From Ruminococcus sp. (GTDB taxonomy: Bacteria > Bacillota > Clostridia > Oscillospirales > Ruminococcaceae), in assembly GCF_019423705.1 (NCBI RefSeq), contig NZ_JAHZAX010000005.1, positions 91,320-155,319 of the forward strand: a stretch of DNA of 64,000 nucleotides. Direction: 5' to 3'. How positions within the stretch are numbered: position 1 is the first letter of the stretch; each line of letters opens with the position of its first letter. Under the pieces are notes generated by a model that searched no databases, was not told where the DNA came from, and worked only from the letters and a program-made list of their open reading frames with translations. Of the stretch, positions 43,447 to 53,006 are shown in pieces. The translations under genes were made by a program, and so were the position numbers.

Positions 43447-45825
43447 ATGTCCGAAGAAAACAAAGTTATTGATAACACAGCTGAGAAAACTGAGGTCAAG
43501 ACAGAGGAAAAGCCGCAGGATATCGAGATCAAGACCGTGGAAGCCACAGAGCTTCCGGCAGTTAAAACCGAAGAGCAGGTCGCAGACAATGCCAACAGCC
43601 CCGTGCCTGTATCGTCACGGCCTGAGCATATCGGCGAAAAGTCTGTCTGCTCCATAGATACCCTCATTCAGAAGATACTTGACGGCGAGCGTCAGTATGA
43701 CCTTTCAAAGATAGTTTCGGCTTATGAGCTTGCGGAGAAATATCACCACGATCAGAAGAGAGAGTCGGGGGAGCCTTATATCACCCACCCTCTTGCAGTC
43801 GCATATATACTTCTCGAGCTTGGAATGGATACAGACACCATTTGTGCGGCGCTGCTCCACGACGTTGTTGAGGACACGCCTTGCACTCTTGAAGAGCTTC
43901 AAAAGCAGTTCGGCACGGACGTTGCAATGCTTGTAAACGGCGTAACAAAGCTGAAAAAAGTGGAGACCTTCACAAAGGACGAGCAGAAGGCTGAGAACAT
44001 CAGAAAGATACTTCTTGCGATGAGCGAGGATATCCGTGTTATCATAATCAAGCTGGCGGACAGGCTTCACAATATGCGGACACTCAATTTCTGCAAGGAC
44101 TCAAAGCGCCGCACAATCGCCCACGAGACGATGAACATTTATGCGCCGATAGCCCACCGCCTTGGAATACGTTCTATCAAGGACGAGTTCGAGGACTTGG
44201 CGTTCTATTATCTCGACCCATACGCTTATGCGGAGATCGACCAGCAAATGGCGCTCAGAAAGGGCAGCCGTGAGGAGCTTGTTGAAAGCATAAAGCACAA
44301 GATACACGACAGGCTCGCAAAGGATTTTGACCCTGTTCCGCAGATCGAGGGTCGTGTAAAGAGCAATTACGGAATTTACAAAAAGGTCTACCGTGACGGC
44401 AAGGAGATAGATCAGATATACGACAGATATGCCGTGAGAATAATCGTCAACACGGTGACGGAGTGTTACAACGTGCTGGGCATTATCCACGATATGTTCA
44501 GACCTATCCCGAATAGGTTCAAGGACTATATCTCTACGCCGAAAGCTAATATGTATCAGTCTTTGCACACGACTGTTATCGGACGTGAGGGCATACCTTT
44601 CGAGGTGCAGATAAGAACTTGGGAAATGCACAGGACTGCTGAATATGGTATCGCCGCCCATTGGAAATACAAGGAAGGCGTTAAGGGCAGTTCAAAGGAC
44701 GATCAGAGACTTGCTTGGATAAGACAGATCATCGAGTCACAGCAGGAGTCAAACGACGTTGAAGAGATAGTAAGGGCTATCAAAAACGACCTTGCCCCCG
44801 AGGACGTTTTCGCATTCACGCCAAAGGGCGATATGATAACGCTGCCTGTTGGTTCGACTGTTATCGACTTTGCTTATGCTATCCACACGCAGGTGGGTCA
44901 CAAAATGTGCGGCGCTAAGGTGGATAAGAAAATGGTATCTTATGATTACCAGATAAAGACAGGCGAGATAATCGAGATACTTACCACCAATGTTGAGGGT
45001 CACGGACCTAGCCGTTCGTGGCTGAATATATGCAAGACCAACGAGGCGAAGTCAAAGATACGCTCTTGGTTTAAAAAGGAAAGACGTGAGGAGAACATTT
45101 TTGAGGGACGAAACGCCCTTGAAAGAGAGTTTCGCAGAAATAATATCAGAGTACCTGAGGAAGAACTTGAGGACTTCCTTAAAATGGATATGCACAGGCA
45201 CAGCTGTGAAACGCTGGACGATTTCTTTGCGGCTATCGGTTACGGCGGCGTTCAGCTTTCAAAGGTTATGCAAAGGCTCAAGTCGGAGTATAACAAGAAG
45301 TACGGCGAGAAGCCTCAGACGGATATAGGCGAGCTTGAGGCGACGAAGAAGTCCTCAAAGAACTCAACAGGCGTTATCGTGGACGGTATTGACAACTGTG
45401 CAATTAAGTTTGCGCAATGCTGTAATCCTCTGCCGGGGGACGAGATCGTGGGCTTTATCACGAGAGGTCACGGAATTTCCGTTCACAAAAAGGACTGCGT
45501 GAATTATCTTTCCCAGAAGGACGACCCTTCAAACGCTGAGCGCTGGGTAAACGTCAAGTGGGAGAACACGGAGAAGCCGACGGGCTACTTCAAATGTACG
45601 CTCGATATCATCGCTGTTGACAGAATAGGTCTGCTGGCGGACGTTTCATCGGCGCTGGCTATGATAAATATTTACATTTATGAATCATCATCAAGAGAGC
45701 TGAAAAACGGCAACGCAATGCTGACGGTAACAGTAAGCATTGCAGGAATGGAACAGCTCAACAACGTTATGAACAAGCTTCAGAAGATCAAAAACGTTAT
45801 TTCCGTTGAAAGAAGCGGTAAATAA
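43447..45825 (+). CDS. relA: Bifunctional (p)ppGpp synthetase/hydrolase
   Basis: Makes and degrades the alarmone (p)ppGpp. 792 residues, slightly longer than usual because of about 60 acidic, Lys/Glu-rich N-terminal residues. The HD hydrolase domain has ALLHDVVEDT, the synthetase domain GRVKSNYGIYKKV and IYDRYAVRII, the TGS domain DVFAFTPKGDMITLP, and the ACT domain closes the protein (AVDRIGLLADVSSALA). The intact HD motif argues for both activities, as in the single Rel of Firmicutes. It is followed by an MBL hydrolase 21 bases on. Confidence 0.97.
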   Translation: MSEENKVIDNTAEKTEVKTEEKPQDIEIKTVEATELPAVKTEEQVADNANSPVPVSSRPEHIGEKSVCSIDTLIQKILDGERQYDLSKIVSAYELAEKYHHDQKRESGEPYITHPLAVAYILLELGMDTDTICAALLHDVVEDTPCTLEELQKQFGTDVAMLVNGVTKLKKVETFTKDEQKAENIRKILLAMSEDIRVIIIKLADRLHNMRTLNFCKDSKRRTIAHETMNIYAPIAHRLGIRSIKDEFEDLAFYYLDPYAYAEIDQQMALRKGSREELVESIKHKIHDRLAKDFDPVPQIEGRVKSNYGIYKKVYRDGKEIDQIYDRYAVRIIVNTVTECYNVLGIIHDMFRPIPNRFKDYISTPKANMYQSLHTTVIGREGIPFEVQIRTWEMHRTAEYGIAAHWKYKEGVKGSSKDDQRLAWIRQIIESQQESNDVEEIVRAIKNDLAPEDVFAFTPKGDMITLPVGSTVIDFAYAIHTQVGHKMCGAKVDKKMVSYDYQIKTGEIIEILTTNVEGHGPSRSWLNICKTNEAKSKIRSWFKKERREENIFEGRNALEREFRRNNIRVPEEELEDFLKMDMHRHSCETLDDFFAAIGYGGVQLSKVMQRLKSEYNKKYGEKPQTDIGELEATKKSSKNSTGVIVDGIDNCAIKFAQCCNPLPGDEIVGFITRGHGISVHKKDCVNYLSQKDDPSNAERWVNVKWENTEKPTGYFKCTLDIIAVDRIGLLADVSSALAMINIYIYESSSRELKNGNAMLTVTVSIAGMEQLNNVMNKLQKIKNVISVERSGK

Positions 45826-45846
45826 ATTGGCAGGAAAGGAAAGCTT

Positions 45847-46491
45847 ATGAGAATTATCAGGCTAAAGCCTCTGAGCATTTGCGAGACGAACAGCTATATC
45901 GTTGCAAGCAATGAAAACAACTGCGTGCTTATCGACGCACCGGCAGACCCCGATTATATACTGGGTGAGATCGAAAAAAACGGTCTCACTCTCAAAAAAA
46001 TATTTCTGACACACGGCCATTTCGATCATATCGGCGCTGTGGCTGACCTTGTTGACCGCACGGGCTGCGAGGTCTATATTTCCATTATGGACAGGCCGAA
46101 GCTCACCGACGACGCCGGAATGCTTGCAAGCCTTTTCAGAGTGAGGGGTCATAGAAATTATGAGGGCGAGGTGCAGGTTATCGCTGAGGACGACGTGCTC
46201 AAGCTTGACGAGCTGGAGTTTGACGTGCTGGAGACCCCAGGCCACACCAGCGGTTCGGTATGCTATATCTGCGGCACGGATATTTTCACGGGAGACACGC
46301 TTTTTGCAAGAAGCGTTGGCAGAACTGATATGCCTGATGGAAGCACTACAGCGCTTATGAAATCCCTTGGAAAGATAGCCGACCTTGGGGGCAATCTGAC
46401 TGTTTATCCGGGTCATATGAACGTGACCACACTTGATGCAGAGAGAAAGTATAATCCATATCTGAGACAGGCGGCGGAGGCTCTGAAATGA
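45847..46491 (+). CDS. MBL-fold metallo-hydrolase (glyoxalase II-like)
   Basis: A 214-residue protein with the metallo-beta-lactamase motif THGHFDHIGA (HxHxDH, about residues 56-65), further ligands in ETPGHTSGS and VGRTDMPDG, and PGHMNVT near the end. It resembles small YcbL/GloB-like hydrolases that act on thioesters. Substrate uncertain. It commonly follows rel in clostridia. The stop overlaps hemZ by 4 bases. Confidence 0.92.
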   Translation: MRIIRLKPLSICETNSYIVASNENNCVLIDAPADPDYILGEIEKNGLTLKKIFLTHGHFDHIGAVADLVDRTGCEVYISIMDRPKLTDDAGMLASLFRVRGHRNYEGEVQVIAEDDVLKLDELEFDVLETPGHTSGSVCYICGTDIFTGDTLFARSVGRTDMPDGSTTALMKSLGKIADLGGNLTVYPGHMNVTTLDAERKYNPYLRQAAEALK

Positions 46492-47981
46492 CCTTAATAT
46501 TCAGCGGAAATGATTATAAATACGAGTTGGAGGGGGTAATGAAGCTTTTTATCCCCGCCACTCTTTTTACGCATATTTATTCGGACAAGATCGAAACTGA
46601 GGACGATTATGTTTTTGCGGCGAAAGAGCCTATATGTGAAAATGACTGCAACAAATGTGAAACCGATACCACACAGGCAACGCTGCTTTACGTTATCGTG
46701 AGCCTTAATGGAAAGGTCTGTCGAAAGGAAGAAAAGGTGTCGGACGACTGCGATATGGAGCTGACCCTTTCAAGGCTGCTTTACAATGCGATGAGCGAGT
46801 TGACGGGAATAAAGCCGAAATGGGGCGTTATAACGGGAATACGCCCTGTCAAGCGTGTCAACGATATGCTCGGCGAGGGAATGAGCCGTGACGAGATATA
46901 CAAGACGATGGAGCAGAAATATCTTTGTTGTGAGGAGAAGTGCGATATCGCATACAAGACGGCGGTGACGCAGAAGCCTGCGCTGGACGCTCTTGACAGG
47001 GAGAGTTTCAGCTTGTATATCTCTGTGCCATTTTGTCCGACGAGATGTTCGTACTGTTCATTCGTTTCGCAGTCTATCGAGGGGTGTATGAAGCTTATCC
47101 CAGAGTATGTGAACAAGCTTTGCGAGGAGATAGTTTACACGGCTGGCATAACAAAAAAATTGGGATTGAAGCTTGATACTGTATACTTTGGCGGCGGAAC
47201 GCCTACTACCTTGACGGCGGCGCAGCTTGACAGGGTTATGAAAACAATTGCGGCAAGCTTTGATATGTCTGCGGTGAGGGAATACACCGTTGAGGCAGGC
47301 AGACCTGATACTATTACAGAGGACAAGCTTAGGGTACTGAAAGAAAACGGCTGTGGACGTGTTTCGATAAATCCGCAGACGATGAATGACAGTGTGCTTG
47401 AAGCTATTGGACGAAAGCACAACACGGCGCAGTTTCTTGACAGCTTTGCCCTTGCGAGAAAGGTGGGCTTTGATTCGATAAATACGGATATCATTGCAGG
47501 ACTGCCCACGGATACTGTGGAAAGTTTCAAGAATACCATTGACAGTCTTATTGATCTTGCGCCTGAGAACATAACTGTTCACACCCTTTCAATAAAGAGG
47601 GCGGCAAGGCTCAATCATAGCGGCAACAGGGAAGTGCTTAAAAATCCTGCGGACAAAATGGTGGAATATGCAACGGAGCGTTTGCTTGAAAGCGGCTATC
47701 TGCCTTATTATCTTTACCGGCAGAAAAATATGCTGGAAAACCTTGAGAATATTGGTTGGACAAAGGCAGGGCACGAAAGCCTTTACAACATTTACATAAT
47801 GGAAGAGGTGCAGACCATTCTTGCAATGGGCGCCGGTGGCTCGACAAAGCTTGTTGACCTTGAGGGCGGAAGGTTGCAGAGGGTATTCAATTACAAATTT
47901 CCGCTGGAATACAACAAGCATTTTGAGCTTATGCTGAAAAGAAAGAATGAGATAGAGGAATTTTATGCTGAAAAAGAATGA
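46488..47981 (+). CDS. hemZ: Coproporphyrinogen III dehydrogenase-like radical SAM protein HemZ
   Basis: Radical SAM protein of the HemN/HemZ family, 497 residues. The cluster motif is SVPFCPTRCSYCSF (CxxxCxxC, about residue 179), then VYFGGGTPT and the HemN-like signature TVEAGRPDTI. The N-terminal region (SGNDYKYELEGVMKLF) matches the HemZ-type extension, which favours the coupled ATG at 46488 over an ATG at 46539 with its own GGAGGGGG site. True oxygen-independent coproporphyrinogen oxidase activity is not proven for all members. It overlaps the next gene by 17 bases. Confidence 0.9.
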   Translation: MTLIFSGNDYKYELEGVMKLFIPATLFTHIYSDKIETEDDYVFAAKEPICENDCNKCETDTTQATLLYVIVSLNGKVCRKEEKVSDDCDMELTLSRLLYNAMSELTGIKPKWGVITGIRPVKRVNDMLGEGMSRDEIYKTMEQKYLCCEEKCDIAYKTAVTQKPALDALDRESFSLYISVPFCPTRCSYCSFVSQSIEGCMKLIPEYVNKLCEEIVYTAGITKKLGLKLDTVYFGGGTPTTLTAAQLDRVMKTIAASFDMSAVREYTVEAGRPDTITEDKLRVLKENGCGRVSINPQTMNDSVLEAIGRKHNTAQFLDSFALARKVGFDSINTDIIAGLPTDTVESFKNTIDSLIDLAPENITVHTLSIKRAARLNHSGNREVLKNPADKMVEYATERLLESGYLPYYLYRQKNMLENLENIGWTKAGHESLYNIYIMEEVQTILAMGAGGSTKLVDLEGGRLQRVFNYKFPLEYNKHFELMLKRKNEIEEFYAEKE

Positions 47982-49323
47982 GATAATCAGACTTGAGATA
48001 AGCGGTATGACAAACGAGGGCAACGGCGTTGGTCGGCACGAGGGCATTGCGGTGTTCGTGCCTATGACCGTTATCGGCGACGTAATTGATTGCAGGATCG
48101 TGAAGGTGTGCAAGACATACTGCTACGGCATTATTGAAGAGATCGTTGAGGCTTCGGAAAACAGGGTGGAGGACGACTGTCCTGTTTACTCTAAGTGCGG
48201 CGGCTGTTGTTTCAGGCATATGACATACGAGGAAGAATGCAGGGTAAAGGACAAGTTTATCAGAGATTCTTTTGAGCGCATCGGCAAGCTTTATCCCGAA
48301 TATGACGAGTTTATGGGCTGCGAGGAGCTTGAGGGTTATCGCAACAAGGCGCAGTATCCTGTGGCTGAGCAGGAGGGCAGAGCGGTTTGTGGATTTTACT
48401 CGAGGCGTTCCCACAGGGTATGCGATCACAGAGAATGCGCATTACAGCCCGTGATATTCAGCGAGATCGTCGGAGACATAATGGGTTATGTGAACGATCG
48501 CAGGATAAAGGCATATAACGAGGAGACGGGCAGGGGGCTGCTTCGGCACATATATTTGCGCAGAGGTGAGCACTCGGGTGAGATAATGGTCTGTCTTGTG
48601 GTGACTGATGTGAAGCAGAGGGGGCTTTTTGAGGAGCTTGTCGGTCTGCTGGTGAAAAAATACGCTGACATAAAGAGCATTGTGATCAACGAGAACAGCA
48701 AAAAGACCAACTGTATTCTCGGACAGAAGCTTGTGACTATTTATGGCAGCGACACTATTCACGACATTATGTGCGGCAACGACATTGAGATATCGCCGCT
48801 TTCATTTTACCAGGTGAACACCATACAGGCGGAGCGGCTTTACGGCATTGCGGCGGAGCTTGCTGGGTTGACGGGCAAGGAGACGTTGCTTGATCTTTAC
48901 TGCGGTGCAGGGACTATCGGGCTTTCGATGAGCGGAAAGGTGAAGAAGCTTATCGGTGTTGAGATCATTCAGGCGGCTATCGACAATGCAAAGCGGAATG
49001 CTGCGGCCAACGGCGTTGGCAACGCTGAATTTATTTGCGGCGACGCAGGAAAGATCGCTGAGATACTTTATCAGCGAGGCGAGCGGCCTGACGTTATCAT
49101 TGCCGATCCTGCGAGAAAGGGCTGCACGAGGGACGCACTTGAATATATGGCGAAAATGGCTCCGGACAGGATCGTGATGATATCCTGCAACCACGCCACG
49201 GCGGCGAGAGACTGTGCGATACTTGGCGAGCTTGGTTACAGGACGGACAGGGTCAGAGGGGTGGATCTGTTCGGGAGAACGAGCCACGTTGAGTGCGTAG
49301 TAATGTTGACAAAGGGATCTTGA
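47965..49323 (+). CDS. 23S rRNA (uracil-5-)-methyltransferase, RumA/RlmCD family
   Basis: SAM-dependent methyltransferase placing m5U in 23S rRNA. 452 residues. The N-terminal TRAM domain (about 1-60, ISGMTNEGNGVGR) is followed by Cys residues in CPVYSKCGGCCFRHM, expected to bind a 4Fe-4S cluster, the SAM-binding LLDLYCGAGTIGLSM, and the catalytic Cys in MISCNHATAARD. Ends HVECVVMLTKGS. In Firmicutes one such enzyme (RlmCD) modifies two sites, but specificity is not readable here. It ends the recJ-rel operon; an AT-rich island begins directly after. Confidence 0.94.
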   Translation: MLKKNEIIRLEISGMTNEGNGVGRHEGIAVFVPMTVIGDVIDCRIVKVCKTYCYGIIEEIVEASENRVEDDCPVYSKCGGCCFRHMTYEEECRVKDKFIRDSFERIGKLYPEYDEFMGCEELEGYRNKAQYPVAEQEGRAVCGFYSRRSHRVCDHRECALQPVIFSEIVGDIMGYVNDRRIKAYNEETGRGLLRHIYLRRGEHSGEIMVCLVVTDVKQRGLFEELVGLLVKKYADIKSIVINENSKKTNCILGQKLVTIYGSDTIHDIMCGNDIEISPLSFYQVNTIQAERLYGIAAELAGLTGKETLLDLYCGAGTIGLSMSGKVKKLIGVEIIQAAIDNAKRNAAANGVGNAEFICGDAGKIAEILYQRGERPDVIIADPARKGCTRDALEYMAKMAPDRIVMISCNHATAARDCAILGELGYRTDRVRGVDLFGRTSHVECVVMLTKGS

Positions 49324-49393
49324 TCCTATGCGTGCCAGCGTTTTTTGAAATAAACATATACCTGTATTTTGCTTAATTGAGAGGATGATTCGT

Positions 49394-49861
49394 TTGGATC
49401 TTATATATAAAAAAGGAACGATAGAAGATATAGATCTACTGACCAAAACAAGAATAGAAGTTTTGCGGGCAGCTAATAAACTATCGTCTGATATTGATAT
49501 GTATGAAGTAGAAAGGTTTTCTTATGAGTATTATAGACAAGCCTTTCTTTATGACTCTCACACCGCTTATTTGGTTTTTGATGGCAATAAATTTGTTGGT
49601 GCAGGTGGAGTTAGTTATTACCAAGTTATGCCTACCTATCATAATCCAAGTGGAAAGAAAGCATATATTATGAATATATATACTAGTCCTTCATATCGCA
49701 GAAATGGTATTGCCACAAAGACGCTGACATTACTAGTTGAAGATGCAAAGAGAAGAGGTATCAATGCTATTTCTCTTGAAGCGACAGAAGAGGGCAGACC
49801 TTTATATGAAAAGTTTGGATTTGTGCAAATGAAGAATGAAATGGAGTATATTGGGACTTAG
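49394..49861 (+). CDS. GNAT family N-acetyltransferase
   Basis: A 155-residue acetyltransferase. The acetyl-CoA binding motif A is visible as IMNIYTSPSYRRNGIATKTL, with the R-R-N-G-I-A loop; motif B is LEATEEGRPLYEKFGF. I chose the TTG at 49394 because GAGAGG lies nine bases upstream; the ATG at 49385 directly abuts that site. Substrate unknown. It is much more AT-rich than rlmCD upstream and appears to be the first gene of an acquired segment. Confidence 0.85.
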   Translation: MDLIYKKGTIEDIDLLTKTRIEVLRAANKLSSDIDMYEVERFSYEYYRQAFLYDSHTAYLVFDGNKFVGAGGVSYYQVMPTYHNPSGKKAYIMNIYTSPSYRRNGIATKTLTLLVEDAKRRGINAISLEATEEGRPLYEKFGFVQMKNEMEYIGT

Positions 49862-50205
49862 GGAATAGAGATCGTGTGTGCTTTCGTTGGACGAACTATG
49901 TAGAGTGCGTGTTGTTGACGAAAAACGCCTATTTTACATAAGACGAAAATAACAGCTTAGAGTTTCGGTTCAGAAAGCTATCGAATATTATTTGCGATAG
50001 ATAGATTTTTCATTAGACCAATGTAATATTAATAGGATTATAGTTTATAAAAGAAATGCTACTGGGAGATCACTAAAATGAACATAGAATTTAGAGAGTA
50101 TAAGTGGATATACATCTAATTGGAAGACTAATGCGGAGCAGAAGTTTTATAATCTTATAATAGAATAAAAAATTGTAAAATTATTTTTGCAGAAAGGCGG
50201 TATAT
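49862..50205 (+). other. Gap with degraded coding sequence
   Basis: The first 82 bases hold the methyltransferase remnant (see 49875-49946). The rest is AT-rich, with several TATAAT-like boxes but no -35 at the right spacing, and a 13-codon frame (50078-50119) with a weak ribosome site. The GGCGG-type site before 50206 belongs to the next gene. Confidence 0.6.
49875..49946 (+). pseudogene. Remnant of an rRNA methyltransferase C-terminus
   Basis: Two frames together read RV..FVGRT and NYVECVLLTKNAYFT, matching the end of the RlmCD-type protein upstream (FGRTSHVECVVMLTKGS). A frameshift separates GRT from NYVEC. The nucleotide sequence is diverged, so it is a paralogue's tail or a decayed duplicate rather than a recent copy. 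Confidence 0.6.
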
Positions 50206-51699
50206 ATGAATGAAATAATTATAAATCCAGATGGAAGCTCAGCGGTGGTTTTTGGAGAAAGAATAATAGCAAAAAAGCCGACAGAACTTTATGTTAATGT
50301 TATGAGTCTTATTTTGAGATCGCATCCAGAAATAATCGGCCAAAAGGAAACTCACTTCACTTGTGATAAATCACGTGCTGACAGCTATACTGGTACTACA
50401 CGCAATGTGCTTATTAGTGGCAGACCTGTTTATATTAAGACTGGATTTTCTACCAAAGATAAAATTAAGGGTATTGAAAAGATTTGTTTGCTTGCGGGTA
50501 TAAGTTTTTCTGTGGAAAATGTTAATTTAAATGACATTGGACTTTGCGATGATGATCATAGAATGGTCGAAACACCCAAACATGATAATGATAAAAAAGA
50601 ATATGTATCATCCGATATATATTCTTTTGATGATACTGAACTTGTTTTTGTCACAGAAGAAATTGGTTCGGGTGGTGTACCATCTGCTGTTTCTGAAAAG
50701 AAGTCGGAACACTTTTTTGAACAAAAGGCAATATGTCACGATAAAACTGATGATGAAAAGCAAGAACAGATATTAGGGTCTATTATGATTGCTTTTAAAG
50801 CGATTACTATCCAGAATGACATGAGAAATCCAAAAACTAAAGGGATATCATATTACTCTAAACATTATGCTGATTATAGAATAAGCAATATTTTTGGAAA
50901 AGTTAAGGATTTAAATTATGCCGGGATCCACTCTTGTGGGATAGTTCATGACAATCTTGGTGATTGGGTTCTTGGAGAACATAGAACTCCAAAAGGTAAA
51001 GAGCAGCTTATTAAAGATTCTATCCCTGTTTATGAGATCCCAAAGATCGGTAAAGTGAATGCATATACTTTCTTTGAGTATTCCAGTTTTGATAATGGTA
51101 AGTATTTGAATTATCAATACTTGGTTTGTGCAGTGGACGACGTAATTTATCTATATGATATTATTGAAGAAAAGTCATATAAGATAGGTAAAGGCAATAG
51201 AATAATAAATCTTTTATCTGTGGGTGAGTTATTATTTGTTACAGAAATAGATGATTTTAAGTATGTAGGTCGAAATGATTATGAATTTCAAATGGGAGAC
51301 TTTGGATATACAAGTGATGACTATAATGCAATATTGCAACTAAGAGTAATTGATCTCTGTGGAAAAGAATTATTTAAGACTTTAAATATTGATTCTATTA
51401 TAGGCTCTTGTCCAATAAAGTATAGTGGTAAAGAATACTCGTCATTATGTTTTACTGATACTAACCATAATCGGTTTAGTGCGGTCAAAAATATTTTAAA
51501 TACTGATCAAGAAGAATGGAAAGTCAAAAAAATCAGCGATATTAAGAATGTACTAGATCATAATAATGTAAGATTAAGTGAATATTATAAAATAAAACCA
51601 GATGTAATTACTTATGCAGACAATCGTATACTTATATGGGATGAAAATAAAAATAAAGCGATCGCTTACAATATAAATGAGTATTTCAAGGAAAAATAA
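50206..51699 (+). CDS. Unrecognised 497-residue protein in AT-rich island
   Basis: A complete frame behind AAAGGCGG. The protein is soluble, Asp/Lys/Tyr-rich, without membrane segment or signal peptide. The N-terminal part has a compact domain (residues about 1-115), a low-complexity acidic linker (about 118-185), and then a large domain with repeated YLYDIIEEKSYKIG- and LIWDENKNKAIAYN-like strand pairs, which could form a beta-propeller. It is followed by a terminator. It stands next to a McrC-like gene, so a role in phage defence or as island cargo is possible, but nothing in the sequence proves this. Confidence 0.7.
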   Translation: MNEIIINPDGSSAVVFGERIIAKKPTELYVNVMSLILRSHPEIIGQKETHFTCDKSRADSYTGTTRNVLISGRPVYIKTGFSTKDKIKGIEKICLLAGISFSVENVNLNDIGLCDDDHRMVETPKHDNDKKEYVSSDIYSFDDTELVFVTEEIGSGGVPSAVSEKKSEHFFEQKAICHDKTDDEKQEQILGSIMIAFKAITIQNDMRNPKTKGISYYSKHYADYRISNIFGKVKDLNYAGIHSCGIVHDNLGDWVLGEHRTPKGKEQLIKDSIPVYEIPKIGKVNAYTFFEYSSFDNGKYLNYQYLVCAVDDVIYLYDIIEEKSYKIGKGNRIINLLSVGELLFVTEIDDFKYVGRNDYEFQMGDFGYTSDDYNAILQLRVIDLCGKELFKTLNIDSIIGSCPIKYSGKEYSSLCFTDTNHNRFSAVKNILNTDQEEWKVKKISDIKNVLDHNNVRLSEYYKIKPDVITYADNRILIWDENKNKAIAYNINEYFKEK

Positions 51700-51783
51700 C
51701 ATATTAACGGACAGTTCCTTCAATATAATAGTGTATTTATAAGCAATCAGCAAATTTCATATGAAGTAAATAGTAATAACCAA

Positions 51784-51831
51784 AAACGCTCCTCATCACC
51801 GGTTCTGATCCAGTGTTGAGGAGCGTTTTGG
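51784..51831 (+). terminator. Terminator of the unrecognised 497-residue gene
   Basis: AAAACGCTCCTCA pairs with TGAGGAGCGTTTT across a 22-nt loop. The 3' arm is followed by GGTCATTCTTCTC, a weak T-tract. It lies 85 bases after the stop codon. Confidence 0.7.
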
Positions 51832-51884
51832 TCATTCTTCTCATTCTTAAATTTCAGCCCAGATTAAGCGTATTAAATATTTAC

Positions 51885-53006
51885 ATGGTATCTGAAACAT
51901 CTATAACTTTTAGGTCGTTGGAAGATACATTGCAATGTTGTTTATTGATGTTTCCTAAATTTATATATCCACTGAAATACGTTGTTGCTGAGGACATAAC
52001 CGAGGATCAATTCATTTTGAAAAGGCTAAACAACGACTTTTATACAAGCAATGTAATGGGATTCATTGGTTACGGCAGAGAAAGATTGATAATAAGTTCA
52101 CGGTTCACAAATGATGATAAAGACTATTTTTTACAGTATCTTCTGAAAAAAGTAGTTGGCTTTCCTAATATAATGAATCTTCAAACTGATTCCAATAAGG
52201 GAAATCATTTGTTCAGCTTTTTGATATTTTTGTTTCCATACTACGTCAAGAATGCCTTAAGAAAAGGGCTATATAATGAATACATATGTCGTAGATATAA
52301 TGACGGAAATGTTAAGGGCGTTATAGATGTTGCAAGACATATTGAAAAAAATACTCCGTTTATAGGCAATATCGCTTACAGTCAGCGAGAATTTTCATAT
52401 GATAATAGTCTAGTTGAGTTAGTGCGTCATACAATAGAGTTTATTAAAAGTAAACCATATGGTAACATTTTGTTGGCAGGAATAAAAGATGAAGTTAAAC
52501 TTGTAGTAGACGCAACACAGAATTATAAGCAATGCGACAGACAAAAAATCATTGAGGAAAATAAGAAAAAAACAATAAGGCACGCTTATTACCGGGAGTA
52601 TCGTGATTTGCAGCGTTTGTGCATTTGTAATATCGTTGCCGAATATGACGGCTCGGGGTTGGGCTGTGATGAGATAATGAGCCGTATCGACCTTGACCCT
52701 GTGCTTGATACTGTGACTTTTCCTGAAAAGACTTATGCTATCCGCCTTACAAATGATGATGAGTCACATATTGATATATCAGCCGTTTGTCGTGTTGACG
52801 GGCAATGTGTGGTGATCGGCTATTCTTATACCTTTGCCGAGTATGCGAATATTGTAAAAAATGCCATTCAGACACTTGTGTCGGGCTATGCTCCCGAAAA
52901 TGACGGCACGACTGTGCTCACTCACGAATTTATCAACCTTGCGGAATTGACCCAGAACATCGTGACCATAATCGTTGACAGGGCAATGGAATCGGGCATT
53001 ATATGA
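51885..53006 (+). pseudogene. McrC-like restriction component, chimeric and truncated
   Basis: Part of the modification-dependent McrBC restriction family. The middle (LFPYYVKNALRKGLYNEYICRRYNDGNVKGVIDVARHI in segments, e.g. YICRRYNDG and GVIDVARHIEKN, then SYDNSLVELVRHTIEFIK) matches McrC proteins. The C-terminal part after about 52640 is visibly less AT-rich and no longer looks like McrC; its last 25 residues (FINLAELTQNIVTIIVDRAM) resemble the linker before a histidine-kinase ATPase domain. No ribosome site precedes the ATG at 51885, and earlier TTG codons lie in a terminator stem. No McrB is nearby. Most likely a non-functional fusion. Confidence 0.6.

Noticed and set aside
49329..49356. 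A terminator after the RlmCD-type gene
   Set aside because: A T-run is present near 49345, but no convincing stem precedes it.
50078..50119. A 13-codon frame with a weak ribosome site
   Set aside because: Too short, in a degraded gap, with no promoter or conservation visible.
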